Positions 41,349 to 50,175 of a stretch of 64,000 nucleotides of DNA are shown here, in pieces; within the stretch, counting starts at the first letter, position 1; every line of letters starts with the position of its first letter. This DNA is from a virus. Both the position numbers and the translations under genes were made by a program. Below the pieces are notes generated by a model. That model saw only the letters and a list, made by a program, of their open reading frames with translations, made no database searches and was not told the origin of the DNA. The stretch lies in the IMG/VR virus record IMGVR_UViG_3300017605_000906, positions 1 to 64,000 of that record; one strand, 5' to 3'.

Positions 41349-41515
41349 TCTGTTATGGTCTGTTGCTCTTTATTTCGCCGGGCTTGCGCTCGCAACGTCT
41401 CTACTGTTTCAGGAGTGAAGATGAGATAAGGAGAAGCGAATAGTGCCTCCAGTCGCTCCTCCAAATCGGGGCAGGTGCACTGCAGCAAGGTGTTGTCGCA
41501 TCTGCAGCAGTGCAT
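41345..41515 (-). CDS. Small cysteine-rich protein, 56 aa
   Basis: MHCCRCDNTLLQCTCPDLEERLE has a zinc-ribbon-type CCRC ... CTC motif common in tiny phage proteins, then a helical tail. The start at 41515 follows the previous stop closely. Function unknown. Confidence 0.6.
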   Translation of the reverse strand: MHCCRCDNTLLQCTCPDLEERLEALFASPYLIFTPETVETLRAQARRNKEQQTITE

Positions 41516-41517
41516 AC

Positions 41518-42027
41518 TCAAGGTCCGTATTGGAGACGCAGCATCGTGCCGATTTGATTGGTAGGAAAATAAGCATAGTCCTCCATATCGACGTGCTGAA
41601 CATCGACAGTGGTCCAATTCGCCCCATCTTGGGAAGTCTGCGTTGAGATTGTGATAGGCGCAGATACGGCCTTGTTCACACGATTCGTAAGGTTCGGACA
41701 TGTAGGCGGAGCGTCGCCGGGTTTATCATAGGGGCCACTGATTTTCTTCCACCCTTCGATTTGACATTGCTTATCGGTGGCAGTGCCTACCCAAGTTCCA
41801 GTGGGAGTCTCGCCATCCCATAGCCAGTAGTATTTTGGTGCACACTTCTTGGATATGACATAGATGGCGCCCACTGCGACTGCGACCACTGCAACTGCGC
41901 AGGCGATTAGTGCCCAGTCCTGCGGCGGTGGTTCCTCATCTGCTTTGATTTGAATGGGGAGGGCGACGAGTAACGCAATCAACAGCAACGTGATTGCCCA
42001 ATATGATTTACTTGTTCGTGTTTGCAT
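41518..42027 (-). CDS. Membrane-anchored beta-domain protein, 169 aa
   Basis: Two hydrophobic helices (AITLLLIALLVALPI; IACAVAVVAVAVGAIYVI) precede a beta-rich domain with ISTQTSQDGANWTTV and FPTNQIGTMLRLQ, a pattern like short W-containing sandwich modules. The start is uncertain among nearby ATGs. Perhaps a surface-exclusion or envelope protein; unknown. Confidence 0.5.
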   Translation of the reverse strand: MQTRTSKSYWAITLLLIALLVALPIQIKADEEPPPQDWALIACAVAVVAVAVGAIYVISKKCAPKYYWLWDGETPTGTWVGTATDKQCQIEGWKKISGPYDKPGDAPPTCPNLTNRVNKAVSAPITISTQTSQDGANWTTVDVQHVDMEDYAYFPTNQIGTMLRLQYGP

Positions 42028-42229
42028 AGTTTGTATTTGCATAGTTCGAGTTATAGCCCTGGCGCACAGCTCGATACACTTCACGGGAGGACGCCCGCTC
42101 GTTTTCTCGACTTACCTTGAGCTGCCCGAGTAGCGACGAGATGAGCATACAGAGCAGCACACAGATTGTGCACCAGATAATGTGCACATGGAGATTCTCA
42201 AAAGGAACGTGTTGATTATGGTTTAGCAT
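42008..42229 (-). CDS. Small membrane protein, 73 aa
   Basis: One hydrophobic stretch (IIWCTICVLLCMLISSLLG), then a charged tail with NYANTNYANTNK from a short DNA repeat. It overlaps both neighbours. Possibly real because of the membrane pattern, but weakly supported. Confidence 0.4.
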   Translation of the reverse strand: MLNHNQHVPFENLHVHIIWCTICVLLCMLISSLLGQLKVSRENERASSREVYRAVRQGYNSNYANTNYANTNK

Positions 42230-42842
42230 AGAACTTGTCTCCCCATTTACTTCCGGTCATCTTGGTTTCTAATCCGACAAAGCCATATTCGGCGAGATAG
42301 GCGTCAATTTCCACCGTGCGTGGACAGCCCTTGTAGAGTTCAGCCTCATTCACTTCGATATAGGCATACTTGAACTGGTGCAGTAAATCGCCTATACCCC
42401 ACAGCGCTTTCAACTCCGCGCCCTGTAAGTCGACATTCAAAAACCAATCGCCCGGCGCAAAATCGCTCGCTGTCCAGATATGGTCGATGCGCGATGTGCG
42501 CAATGTGATGTAGCGCGTGAACTTTACCGTCGGGTGCTCGACAGAGTGCGTGCCGAATTCCAGAAACGACGAGGACTGCCCACCGTTCGACGAGATATTG
42601 AACTTCACTACCTCATCTTGCACATCACTAATGCAGGCGTTGACGGCGATTTGTCCCGGGAAGCGAGCGATGTGACGACATAGGGCGCGGAATAGATTCG
42701 GCTCCGCCTCGACCCAAATCACTTTAGGTATCTTCAAGTCTTGGTATTGCTCTGCCTCCTGTCCCGTATTCGCTCCAAGATGAAGCACACCAGAGGTCTT
42801 TATTTTGTGCCTCTGAAACAATTCATGGAATGGTATCAACAT
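42216..42842 (-). CDS. FkbM-family methyltransferase
   Basis: 208 residues from the ATG at 42842, set by an AAGGA site; a longer frame overlaps the previous gene. VLHLGANTGQEAEQY is the SAM-binding loop; VEAEPNLF, DLQGAELKAL and the C-terminal IEVNEAELYKG are FkbM marks. FkbM enzymes O-methylate sugars or polyketides, so it may methylate glycans made by the island. Confidence 0.85.
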   Translation of the reverse strand: MLIPFHELFQRHKIKTSGVLHLGANTGQEAEQYQDLKIPKVIWVEAEPNLFRALCRHIARFPGQIAVNACISDVQDEVVKFNISSNGGQSSSFLEFGTHSVEHPTVKFTRYITLRTSRIDHIWTASDFAPGDWFLNVDLQGAELKALWGIGDLLHQFKYAYIEVNEAELYKGCPRTVEIDAYLAEYGFVGLETKMTGSKWGDKFYAKP

Positions 42843-42849
42843 ATCGTCC

Positions 42850-42858
42850 TTATTATCT
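42850..42858 (-). promoter_or_regulatory. AGATAATA junction box 6
   Basis: AGATAATAAGGA at the end of the MT24-type gene, 7 nt before the FkbM start. Confidence 0.45.
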
Positions 42859-43398
42859 GCGACAAATGAAGTAGGCTCCCGCATCGGCAAAATGGTCCTC
42901 GGGCAACAATACTGCCTGGAAGCCATGTTCATTACAGAAATCATTCACAGCAGCCTTCACTCCATAATTGGGATTCAGGTAGTCGTGGAATGCCATCACG
43001 CCTCCATCCACCAACTTGGGACACCACGTGCGCGCATCTGTAATGGCGCCCTCATAAGAGTGGTCTGCGTCGACATTGACGAACGCCAGTGACCTATCGG
43101 GGACGCGCAGCGCCATCGCGGTAGATTCGCCTCTCAGTATCACAGCACGCTCGCCGAAACGAGCCACACGTTTTACAGCCGCTTCATAATTCTCGTCATG
43201 CCATTTTTGTGGGCTGCTCGAATCGCCTTTTACATCAGCGTAACTCCAGCGGTCCACCATATAGACTTTAGGGAATTGAATGGGCCACGCGAGAATGTCT
43301 GCACTGAAAAAGCCTTCCGCCACTCCGATTTCAGCCGCGTTCCCTTTTGGGGCGTCCAGTAACAGTTTCCAAATATCCCTGCGATGTCTGATGCTCAT
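42853..43398 (-). CDS. Class I methyltransferase (Methyltransf_24 type)
   Basis: 181 residues. AAEIGVAEGFFSADIL is the SAM loop; FVNVDADHSYEGAITDARTW and GGVMAFHDYLNPNYGV are typical of the Methyltransf_24/TylF-like group acting on sugars and secondary metabolites. It overlaps the upstream gene by ATGA. Confidence 0.85.
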   Translation of the reverse strand: MSIRHRRDIWKLLLDAPKGNAAEIGVAEGFFSADILAWPIQFPKVYMVDRWSYADVKGDSSSPQKWHDENYEAAVKRVARFGERAVILRGESTAMALRVPDRSLAFVNVDADHSYEGAITDARTWCPKLVDGGVMAFHDYLNPNYGVKAAVNDFCNEHGFQAVLLPEDHFADAGAYFICRR

Positions 43399-44855
43399 GT
43401 AGTTATCCTTTCAAGAACCAATAGGCCGTTGTTGTTGTCTGCTTTGTAAATCTGTCTCCACGTTTCTTTATGTGCCTTCATGAATGGCTCAATGGCATAG
43501 CGCAGTCCACCGCCACGTTCGTGCCCTTGTCCCTTTTCCCAGAACGTAGTGGTGTCATGGAATGCAATGTAGCGTCGCGCTTGTGGTGCATGCAAGCGCA
43601 ACTCTTCCGCGCAAGTTTCCACATTGTGGTTGGTGTCGATGAACAGAAGGTCGGTAGGTTCGATGCTCTGTGGATTCACGAGCCGAATTTCAAAGTCCAG
43701 TCCCGCACTCACGGCAATCATCTTGAGGTAGTCGAGCTTGGCGTTGTGTTGCACATCATATGTGATAAGTTTGCCCGGTCGGGCCATCATGAATGCAATC
43801 GTCGAGTTTCCATAGCGAGTGCCCAGCTCAGTCACGTGATGGCACTTGGAAGCGAGGTCCCTCAAGTAGGGAAGGTGCTCGTGGATGTCACTGGGCCCGC
43901 GTTCCACCAATGAGTATTCGTAATCCAAACCAATCGGGTCCCGTCGAAAGAGGTAGTTCAGATAATCCCATTTATCCCCACCATCATTGAAGCAATTGGA
44001 CCGATAGATGCGCACGTTGTAGCACGCTTGCTTCAAACGATGCAAGAGTAAGGAGAATTGGCACTCAGTGCTGAAACGATAGTCATTGCCATTGTAGATG
44101 GTCACGGCGGGGTCCTCGATGATGCCCATTTGCTCCAATGCAGGGAAGACTTTATCAGCGACGCTGCGCAAACCCCAGAAGCAAAACTCATCTGACCATT
44201 CCATCGGGTCTCGTCGAAAGGAACCGCAAACGTAGAAATAGGGTTGGTCCTGTCCCAGGTAGTAATGAGAAATGTCCAGAGGGAACGGCGCCATGAAGTC
44301 CAACCGCGCTCGCACCACGTAGTCATAGCGCACGCCCGTCGCTGCCTCGTGCGCCTGCATCAGCTCAAAGCATTTCGCCACGTGGTGGTATTGGTCCACC
44401 ACGCATCTGATATTGCCATTCGCTGCGTCCGTGATTTCCTCCTTACCCGGTCGAAAGGAAGGTGGATTGCCGATGCGTATTGCACGCTGGCGATGATGGT
44501 TCACCACGTCCAGCATACGTTGACGTGCCCGCTCCAGTTTCTTCTGGTAGCGTTCATCATCCTCCACGAACGCCAGCACCTTGAGTCGCTCGCCGAACAC
44601 CTCACGCATGTATGCGATGTCTGCATCATTGAGCGGCGTGTAGTCTCGTTCCATCGTTTCGGACTTGAGCGCCCATGCCTCCGGGTCCGACGAAAGCACC
44701 ACCTCGTCTGTATGAGGAGCCCGGCGTCTCCGGTTGTAGCGTTGGGTGAATATGAACACGTCTGCATCATTAGGCAGCACAAGATTCTGCATCAGAGATG
44801 GGATGCTGAATCGAAAGTTGTAGGAGGTCCCTGAGAACAAGATTGCCGTTTTCAT
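43395..44855 (-). CDS. Two-domain glycan enzyme: glycosyltransferase-like plus methyltransferase
   Basis: 486 residues. The N-terminal ~300 (MKTAILFSGTSYNFRF, YDYVVRARLDFMAPFP, DEFCFWG) resemble sugar transferases of unknown specificity; the C-terminal ~170 form a CmcI/Methyltransf_24-like domain (VTELGTRYGNSTIAFM, LLFIDTNHNVETC, AFHDTTTFWEKG). A natural fusion of a sugar transferase with a methylase fits a modified-glycan pathway. Confidence 0.7.
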   Translation of the reverse strand: MKTAILFSGTSYNFRFSIPSLMQNLVLPNDADVFIFTQRYNRRRRAPHTDEVVLSSDPEAWALKSETMERDYTPLNDADIAYMREVFGERLKVLAFVEDDERYQKKLERARQRMLDVVNHHRQRAIRIGNPPSFRPGKEEITDAANGNIRCVVDQYHHVAKCFELMQAHEAATGVRYDYVVRARLDFMAPFPLDISHYYLGQDQPYFYVCGSFRRDPMEWSDEFCFWGLRSVADKVFPALEQMGIIEDPAVTIYNGNDYRFSTECQFSLLLHRLKQACYNVRIYRSNCFNDGGDKWDYLNYLFRRDPIGLDYEYSLVERGPSDIHEHLPYLRDLASKCHHVTELGTRYGNSTIAFMMARPGKLITYDVQHNAKLDYLKMIAVSAGLDFEIRLVNPQSIEPTDLLFIDTNHNVETCAEELRLHAPQARRYIAFHDTTTFWEKGQGHERGGGLRYAIEPFMKAHKETWRQIYKADNNNGLLVLERITT

Positions 44856-45625
44856 CTTTTCGCCGCTTCGTGCCAGTTGAATGTTTTAGGGTCGAAATCT
44901 TCCATGCGTTCCTGGAACCAATATGGTCCCAGCTTCTTGAAGTTGCTGAACGTCGTCTGGCCTTTGCCAATGTCGCTCTCGTTGTCATACTGGATGACAC
45001 AACCGGGAACAAACGCGAACGTCTGGAGCTGCGGTTGCATCTGGATGAACGCCCAGTCAATGCCCATGCTCACGGGAAGTAAATTCTCCAGCCCTTTCAG
45101 AATCATCGGGAGACTCTCAGCGTTGACGATGTATGCGTGCGTCGAGAAAGCGCCGTAGGTGCGCATCATGCGCGGATGGTCCGTGCACTCGCAATCGCGA
45201 CGCAACGGCGGGCCTTTATGCCACCAAGGGGGATTGACGTGGAACGTCCCACCCAACCAGATGACATCCCAAGGGCGTCGCGAGCAGAAGTCACTGACGA
45301 TGCGCATCCGCTCGTGGAAGTCCGCGCAGAACACCAGGTCATCTTCCATCACGAAGGCGTGGCTCCTTAATTGCATGGCCGTCTCCATGATTTTTATCTG
45401 AGAAAACCAACACCCGATGGCGCCCTTCTGAGGACGCGAGAGCATGCATGCGATGCGACTCGGGGGCCCTTTATATTCCGACGGGAGCATTCCGCGCACG
45501 CGCTCGGCGACAATCTCCAATCGGGACAATGTGTTCTCCATGTGCACACGACGGTCGGTGCGATGGTCCAGATTTACATATGCTGTATGGCAGCCTTCTA
45601 GTATCATGGGTTGTTCGTTTCTCAT
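44852..45625 (-). CDS. Glycosyltransferase family 25-like
   Basis: 257 residues. AYVNLDHRTDRRVHME, the SQIKIMETA helix and AFVMEDDLVF (acidic metal-binding residues) are the marks of GT25, which adds galactose or glucose to lipopolysaccharide or proteins. It overlaps the two-domain enzyme gene by ATGA. Confidence 0.85.
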   Translation of the reverse strand: MRNEQPMILEGCHTAYVNLDHRTDRRVHMENTLSRLEIVAERVRGMLPSEYKGPPSRIACMLSRPQKGAIGCWFSQIKIMETAMQLRSHAFVMEDDLVFCADFHERMRIVSDFCSRRPWDVIWLGGTFHVNPPWWHKGPPLRRDCECTDHPRMMRTYGAFSTHAYIVNAESLPMILKGLENLLPVSMGIDWAFIQMQPQLQTFAFVPGCVIQYDNESDIGKGQTTFSNFKKLGPYWFQERMEDFDPKTFNWHEAAKR

Positions 45626-45858
45626 TATTCGATTTGTTGTCCTAAAAATTCAGCCTCAGGGGGCATGGGTATCTTCACATCACTGGCGCTGTTGTGCGTG
45701 CAGTGAGGACTGCGCCGACGATGCTCATCCTGAATACAGTAGGGGACCACTTCCTTCATCCAGTGAATCACATCATCATCGGGAGTCTCCCGCGCTGGAA
45801 CTTGGACGGAAGCGTCCTTGAGTCCACACGCACGGCAAGAAAAGAGGACTGTTATCAT
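45625..45858 (-). CDS. Small zinc-binding phage protein, 77 aa
   Basis: The pattern FSCRACGLKD, VQVPARETP, VIHWMKEVV, RRRSPHC and VKIPMPP is a small family I recognise from many phages; its CxxC and later cysteines probably bind zinc. Function unknown; start at 45858 overlaps the fucosyltransferase stop (ATGA). Confidence 0.65.
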   Translation of the reverse strand: MITVLFSCRACGLKDASVQVPARETPDDDVIHWMKEVVPYCIQDEHRRRSPHCTHNSASDVKIPMPPEAEFLGQQIE

Positions 45859-46607
45859 AGCTTTGTGCACCACGCGGGAACAATATCAGAGCAGTCGAGC
45901 CCTCCATTCCATTCGGGCGTCAACCAGTGCTGAGGAAATATCGCACGCTTGTGAAGATTGCGATTCAACCACATACCCCACCATGAGAATGTGCTCGCGC
46001 TACAAATCTGATGTTCGCACCAGCTTATTTCCTGCAAGTCTCGGAGCTCAGTCTTACCTACCGAGAACAGACAGTCCTTACGGTGCTCAAAGTTGTTGAT
46101 ACACCACATGATGTCGTCAGAAAAGAATTCAAACTCATAGCCGGGGAATAATGCCATGGCTTGCTCCATCCACTCCTTGGTTACCGGCGGATGCTTGAAC
46201 ATCCCTCCTTTCTGGATGGTGAGATAGTCGCCGCGACGCACATGCACCGCGACTCGTCCCGAGATATGCTTCCACTCCAGACCAAACGCATCCAGAATCC
46301 TGGGGCGATACTCCACAAAGAACTTCTCACTTTGCCAATAGCCATCGAGAATGATATTGGTGTTGCGCCACACTTCACGCCACGGCAATTCGTAGTGTCC
46401 GAATCGAGTCGCCTTTATCAGGGTCTGCTGCAGCTTTCGGTCCCATTTCGGATTGACCAGGTGTTGCAGATAAATGGGATTCCATTTATGGTCATTGGTG
46501 GTATCGGGCACCGTGAATTCCAAATCGTGCTTCCATGCATATGAGGCCGCGCACGCTACTTGGAACAAATAATTCCCCAAACGGCCGTAGGTTTTTGGTT
46601 TTACCAT
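45855..46607 (-). CDS. Alpha-1,2-fucosyltransferase-like (GT11)
   Basis: 250 residues with GRLGNYLFQVA at the start, VAVHVRRGDYL (nucleotide-sugar-binding peptide I), FFSDDI and CEHQICSASTFSWWGMWL, all GT11 marks. It would transfer fucose or a related sugar. Part of the sugar-modification island. Confidence 0.9.
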   Translation of the reverse strand: MVKPKTYGRLGNYLFQVACAASYAWKHDLEFTVPDTTNDHKWNPIYLQHLVNPKWDRKLQQTLIKATRFGHYELPWREVWRNTNIILDGYWQSEKFFVEYRPRILDAFGLEWKHISGRVAVHVRRGDYLTIQKGGMFKHPPVTKEWMEQAMALFPGYEFEFFSDDIMWCINNFEHRKDCLFSVGKTELRDLQEISWCEHQICSASTFSWWGMWLNRNLHKRAIFPQHWLTPEWNGGLDCSDIVPAWCTKL

Positions 46608-46613
46608 AGTGAT

Positions 46614-46622
46614 GTATTATCT
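46614..46622 (-). promoter_or_regulatory. AGATAATA junction box 7
   Basis: AGATAATAC at the end of the GT2 gene, 6 nt before the fucosyltransferase start, which lacks a clear ribosome site. Confidence 0.45.
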
Positions 46623-47411
46623 CAAAGCAATCAACATCGCCTCCACCTGCTGATGAAACGTGCCCGTCAGCTGGCGATTCAACTTGTAATGCGAATCGGC
46701 ATGGACACGATGGAAATAGCGCAAGCCCTTGACAATCGTGAGACGCTTTCCCGATTTGAGCCAATTGAAATTCTGATAGATGCTGTCCGCTGTATGAGGA
46801 TTTACCGAGCCATCCCAAACAGAAAGATACTGGTCCCGATGAACGAAAAAGTTGCACGTGTTCAGCGCGGTTCTGAATGACCCGTATTCATCGGGTAGGT
46901 GAGTCTGGCGCATTCCCCGATGGCGGAAGTTATTTGGATTTCGCGCACTACGCACCATGCGCGTGGTCTCCTTACCCATGAAGAGTGACACGTTGGTGCG
47001 GTCTATCATGATGCCTCCAAATTTCGTGTAGTTGAAATGAGGCTCCGCAAAGTCGGGACAATAAACTGTATCGAGATTCCATTCAGGCAGCGCATAAAGC
47101 GCATCGAGATAATCCACCCCGAGCACATTGTCCGAGTCGAACAGAATGGTCCATCCATTCGTCGTGTGTTCCATCGCCTTGGCCTTATTGCGATAGCAGT
47201 CCAGGTTCTGCTCGTTACGGAACATCTTCACCTTGGGATGAAGCCCGTAGTATTCCTGAATCTCATCCCACGAACCATCAGTGGATGCATCATCTGAAAT
47301 AACAATCTCCGCCACTCGCGGGTCGTTGAGCACGGGAGCAATGCACTCGCGAAGATAGGGGAACCGATTCCAGTGGGTTATCGCGATGCTGATTTGGTGA
47401 GCTGCGTCCAT
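46617..47411 (-). CDS. Glycosyltransferase family 2
   Basis: 264 residues: SIAITHWNRFPYLRECI, VISDDASTDGSW, then ILFDSDNVLG with the DSD metal motif. A typical GT2 with inverting mechanism. It follows the minor head gene with no gap and opens the sugar island. Confidence 0.85.
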   Translation of the reverse strand: MDAAHQISIAITHWNRFPYLRECIAPVLNDPRVAEIVISDDASTDGSWDEIQEYYGLHPKVKMFRNEQNLDCYRNKAKAMEHTTNGWTILFDSDNVLGVDYLDALYALPEWNLDTVYCPDFAEPHFNYTKFGGIMIDRTNVSLFMGKETTRMVRSARNPNNFRHRGMRQTHLPDEYGSFRTALNTCNFFVHRDQYLSVWDGSVNPHTADSIYQNFNWLKSGKRLTIVKGLRYFHRVHADSHYKLNRQLTGTFHQQVEAMLIALR

Positions 47412-47414
47412 AGT

Positions 47415-48467
47415 TCAACGTTTCTTTTTCCGGGATGATTTCTTTTCCTCTTTCGCGGGCGGGATGTAAGGCACCCAGGCGCAGCGGCAGTTGGGATGCA
47501 GCGGAATGAGTCCGCGCGCATCGTCGACACTGAATACCTTTCCCTCATTAGCCTCGCACTCGGGACATACACGGTCATCTTGCGCCGTGGACCACTCTGC
47601 CTGCACACCCAACTCATCGACGCCTAGTTCCTCAAACGAGTCGAGCTGTCCTTCAGAATGTGCGTTGATGATTTCTGTGCGAGCGATGGTGAGGGCGCGA
47701 CTCTCGGAGAGTTTCTTGATTTCCTTGGTCATCTGCCGCGCAATCTTTTCGGGGCCACTTCCATCGATGAGCCCTTGCGAGAGAATGCGATTCATGCGCT
47801 GTGCCATCTGCGCGTTGACGCCTTTCAGGTCCTCCAGCGTGCGCGTCGAGAGCAACTTAACCTTGCTCACTGTTTCAGGGGCGTTGAATGCTTGTCGGAG
47901 AAATTGTTCTTGCGACAAGTCGCCCACCCCCGCTTGCTCGAACAACTGACCCTCTTTCGACGCGAGGTATGCGTTGAGCTGACCTTTCTTGTAGGAAGAT
48001 TCCACAAAATCGGCAGTCCACGGCTTGTCTGAACGTCCCCCGGGGCCGACACTGATGATGTTCGCGTCGAGTTGTTGCTTGAACCAATCGTTGAACGCCT
48101 CCAACTTGCCCGCATCGGTGCGAAATTGGAATTCACGTTCCGCTGCGAGCGTCAACAACGTGGTGTGTTCACTTAGAGCGAGCGCATCCTTGCCGACTAT
48201 GAAGTCCCTGAGACTGGCCGCAAGCTTTCGATACCTCAGACGCAGCTCGGAAGTGAACCGCCTACGAATCATCGCAGTGCGTGTGGGGTCGAATCGCAGC
48301 GGATTCGTCCGCTTTCGAGCGTTCGCTAGGACGTTATGGACGGGCGTTCCGTCGTCTTTCCCGTCGGTATGGACCAAACATCGTCCATATCGAAGGCGGG
48401 ACGTTGCGCACACGCTGTTATGAGCTGCGTTATGAGCGCGAATCGACGCTTTGACTTTGTAGCGCAT
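47415..48467 (-). CDS. Minor head protein (Mu gpF / SPP1 gp7-like)
   Basis: 350 residues. NPLRFDPTRTAMIRRRFTSE marks the conserved start of the head domain, and the C-terminal block ALTIARTEIINAHSEGQ ... CPECEANEG ... IPLHPNCRCAW is the Mu F-like minor head domain. An AGGAGG site precedes the ATG at 48467. The first ~60 residues before DPTRT are atypical and are encoded across a repeat shared with the 20.3 kb intergenic region. It lies beside the portal gene. Confidence 0.85.
   Translation of the reverse strand: MRYKVKASIRAHNAAHNSVCATSRLRYGRCLVHTDGKDDGTPVHNVLANARKRTNPLRFDPTRTAMIRRRFTSELRLRYRKLAASLRDFIVGKDALALSEHTTLLTLAAEREFQFRTDAGKLEAFNDWFKQQLDANIISVGPGGRSDKPWTADFVESSYKKGQLNAYLASKEGQLFEQAGVGDLSQEQFLRQAFNAPETVSKVKLLSTRTLEDLKGVNAQMAQRMNRILSQGLIDGSGPEKIARQMTKEIKKLSESRALTIARTEIINAHSEGQLDSFEELGVDELGVQAEWSTAQDDRVCPECEANEGKVFSVDDARGLIPLHPNCRCAWVPYIPPAKEEKKSSRKKKR
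48371..48409 (+). repeat. Dispersed repeat copy B
   Basis: 32 of 39 positions match 20330-20368. It lies inside the 5' part of the minor head gene, where the protein is atypical, suggesting insertion of a mobile or recombinogenic element. Confidence 0.65.
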
Positions 48468-48481
48468 AGGTGAACATCCTC

Positions 48482-49996
48482 CTATCGCTTCGCAGTTGGC
48501 TTCGCAGTTGGCTTGGGCTTCGCAGTTGGTGGCTCGTCGAGCTCATCCACATCAGCGTTCGGGTCCACTATCGGGTTGCCATTCGCGTCCACTACCTCCG
48601 GGTCACTTCCATCGGGGTTCAACCCTTCGTCTTCATTCTCCTTGGCTTGCTTCTCAGCCTCCTCGATGATGGCTTCCGCCTCGTCGTCTCCCATCCCCAG
48701 TATGCGTGTGAAATAATGGAACGGAGGCATGACCTGGTCCGCTCCCGATTGCACATACTTGGCCAACGCGTTGGTCCGTTTCTCTGCGATGGACGCCTTG
48801 TCCGTATCCGATGTGGTGTTCAGGTCAGGCCAATTGACAATGAGCTCCTTGGGCTCGGGGAGAATCCCGAATTCAATCAGACGGTCGAGCAAGGGACGTA
48901 TGATGTAGGGTGTAATGTATTCCTTGCGTCTGCGATTGAGCCTCTTATGCCACGCGAGCGTGTCTTGTTCGCTCGCCAACTGCGCAGCTTCACTACCGAC
49001 CAAGACGCGCCAGGGAATTCCCATCGCAGTGGCGATGAGTTGCAATTGCAACTTCACATGCGGCGCAGGGTCTGCGATTTGAGGCGACAAAGTCTTGGCT
49101 TGCATACCGACCATGGCGATGTAGCGTTGAAGCCCGTTCATATACGCCTCCAGTTGTTCCTTGGTCGCCTCTGCGTCGAACGTGACGCGGTCTTCAAGTC
49201 CCGGCGCCGCCTCGATGGATAATCCCGGGAAGCCTCCTTTCCAAAACATCTCGCCGCTACCTCCCGCTATCTTGCGCACGTCGAGAATTCGATTCAATAC
49301 CTTTTCGAGTCGCGGCGTGCCGAACACCTCCGAGTTGGTGCGATTATCCGCCAGGTGGACGATACGAGACCAGTGCACACTCTGCGCTGTGGTCGTGGAT
49401 TTGGTTTGCGAGTCACTTATGGAGAGGATGTCCGTATCGGAGAATTGAATCTGGTATTCTTTCGGTTTGCCATAGCGAGGATTTTTCACATCCGATTCGA
49501 GAGACTTCACTGTGGCCAAACCCTCATCGAACGGTCGGATGTAAATCAACTTGTGTTCCCCGGGAGCCACTGCCTCGTTCAAGGGAAGCCCGTCATCCAA
49601 CCCTAATAGAATCACTCCGAATCTTCCGATGCCGCTCAATACGTCTGCACGCAGCATCAACCCCGCCAATCCAAATTGCTCGTCCAGTTCCTGCCACGCT
49701 GTCTCGAATGCGGTTTCTGTCTCGTCTTCCGTTTCCAGAATCTCGGGACGCTCGGACCACGACTCGTCGGGCAGCAACGAGACGATGCGATGAGCGATGT
49801 CTCCCCGTGTGAACAAATTCTTGTAATCGGTGATGAGCACAATCTGTGGATGTCCGCACTCAGCATCGATGTCGCGCCGTGGGTCCATCAAACGTTGGAG
49901 CCACGCCAGACGGGAGGTGATGGTGTTGCGAACGAAGGAGTTGAAGGCGTTGAATGCCTGCATCGAACGGGTGTTTGCGGCCTGGTTATCATTCAT
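48482..49996 (-). CDS. Portal protein (DUF1073 type)
   Basis: 504 residues. SRLAWLQRLMDPRRDID, DIAHRIVSLLPDESW, FGVILLGLDDG, HWSRIVHLADNRT and PWRVLVGSEAAQLASEQDTLAWHKRLNRRR are DUF1073 portal hallmarks. It forms the head vertex channel for packaging. The tail is acidic, then a Lys/Pro repeat (TAKPKPTAKPTAKR). Confidence 0.9.
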   Translation of the reverse strand: MNDNQAANTRSMQAFNAFNSFVRNTITSRLAWLQRLMDPRRDIDAECGHPQIVLITDYKNLFTRGDIAHRIVSLLPDESWSERPEILETEDETETAFETAWQELDEQFGLAGLMLRADVLSGIGRFGVILLGLDDGLPLNEAVAPGEHKLIYIRPFDEGLATVKSLESDVKNPRYGKPKEYQIQFSDTDILSISDSQTKSTTTAQSVHWSRIVHLADNRTNSEVFGTPRLEKVLNRILDVRKIAGGSGEMFWKGGFPGLSIEAAPGLEDRVTFDAEATKEQLEAYMNGLQRYIAMVGMQAKTLSPQIADPAPHVKLQLQLIATAMGIPWRVLVGSEAAQLASEQDTLAWHKRLNRRRKEYITPYIIRPLLDRLIEFGILPEPKELIVNWPDLNTTSDTDKASIAEKRTNALAKYVQSGADQVMPPFHYFTRILGMGDDEAEAIIEEAEKQAKENEDEGLNPDGSDPEVVDANGNPIVDPNADVDELDEPPTAKPKPTAKPTAKR

Positions 49997-50051
49997 GCTC
50001 GCATCTTATCCATCGACGTGAACAAATGACGAGCAAAAAAGCAGAGCCAAT

Positions 50052-50099
50052 AAAAAGGACCCGTGACGTGGGTCGGACGGCACCCGATGAGCCCTTTTT
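50052..50099 (-). terminator. Terminator-like structure before portal gene
   Basis: On the minus strand GACCC / GGGTC stem with ACGTCAC loop, followed by CTTTTTATT (50052-50074). AAAAAGG and CCTTTTT at the outer ends also pair. It may end early/middle transcription before the structural operon. Confidence 0.6.
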
Positions 50100-50134
50100 G
50101 TATCACCTGAGCCATGACACTCAGATGATAAGTA

Positions 50135-50160
50135 GCACAGCTGTTGTGCGTCAGCTGTGC
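50135..50160. repeat. 9-bp inverted repeat upstream of portal
   Basis: GCACAGCTG / CAGCTGTGC with an 8-nt loop. Together with the terminator-like structure it fills the 179-bp gap before the portal gene; no gene is seen there. Confidence 0.65.
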
Positions 50161-50175
50161 TTGCGGGCGAAATGT

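Noticed and set aside
42843-42944. N-terminal extension of the FkbM enzyme
   Set aside because: It overlaps the previous gene, and an AAGGA site directly precedes the ATG at 42842.
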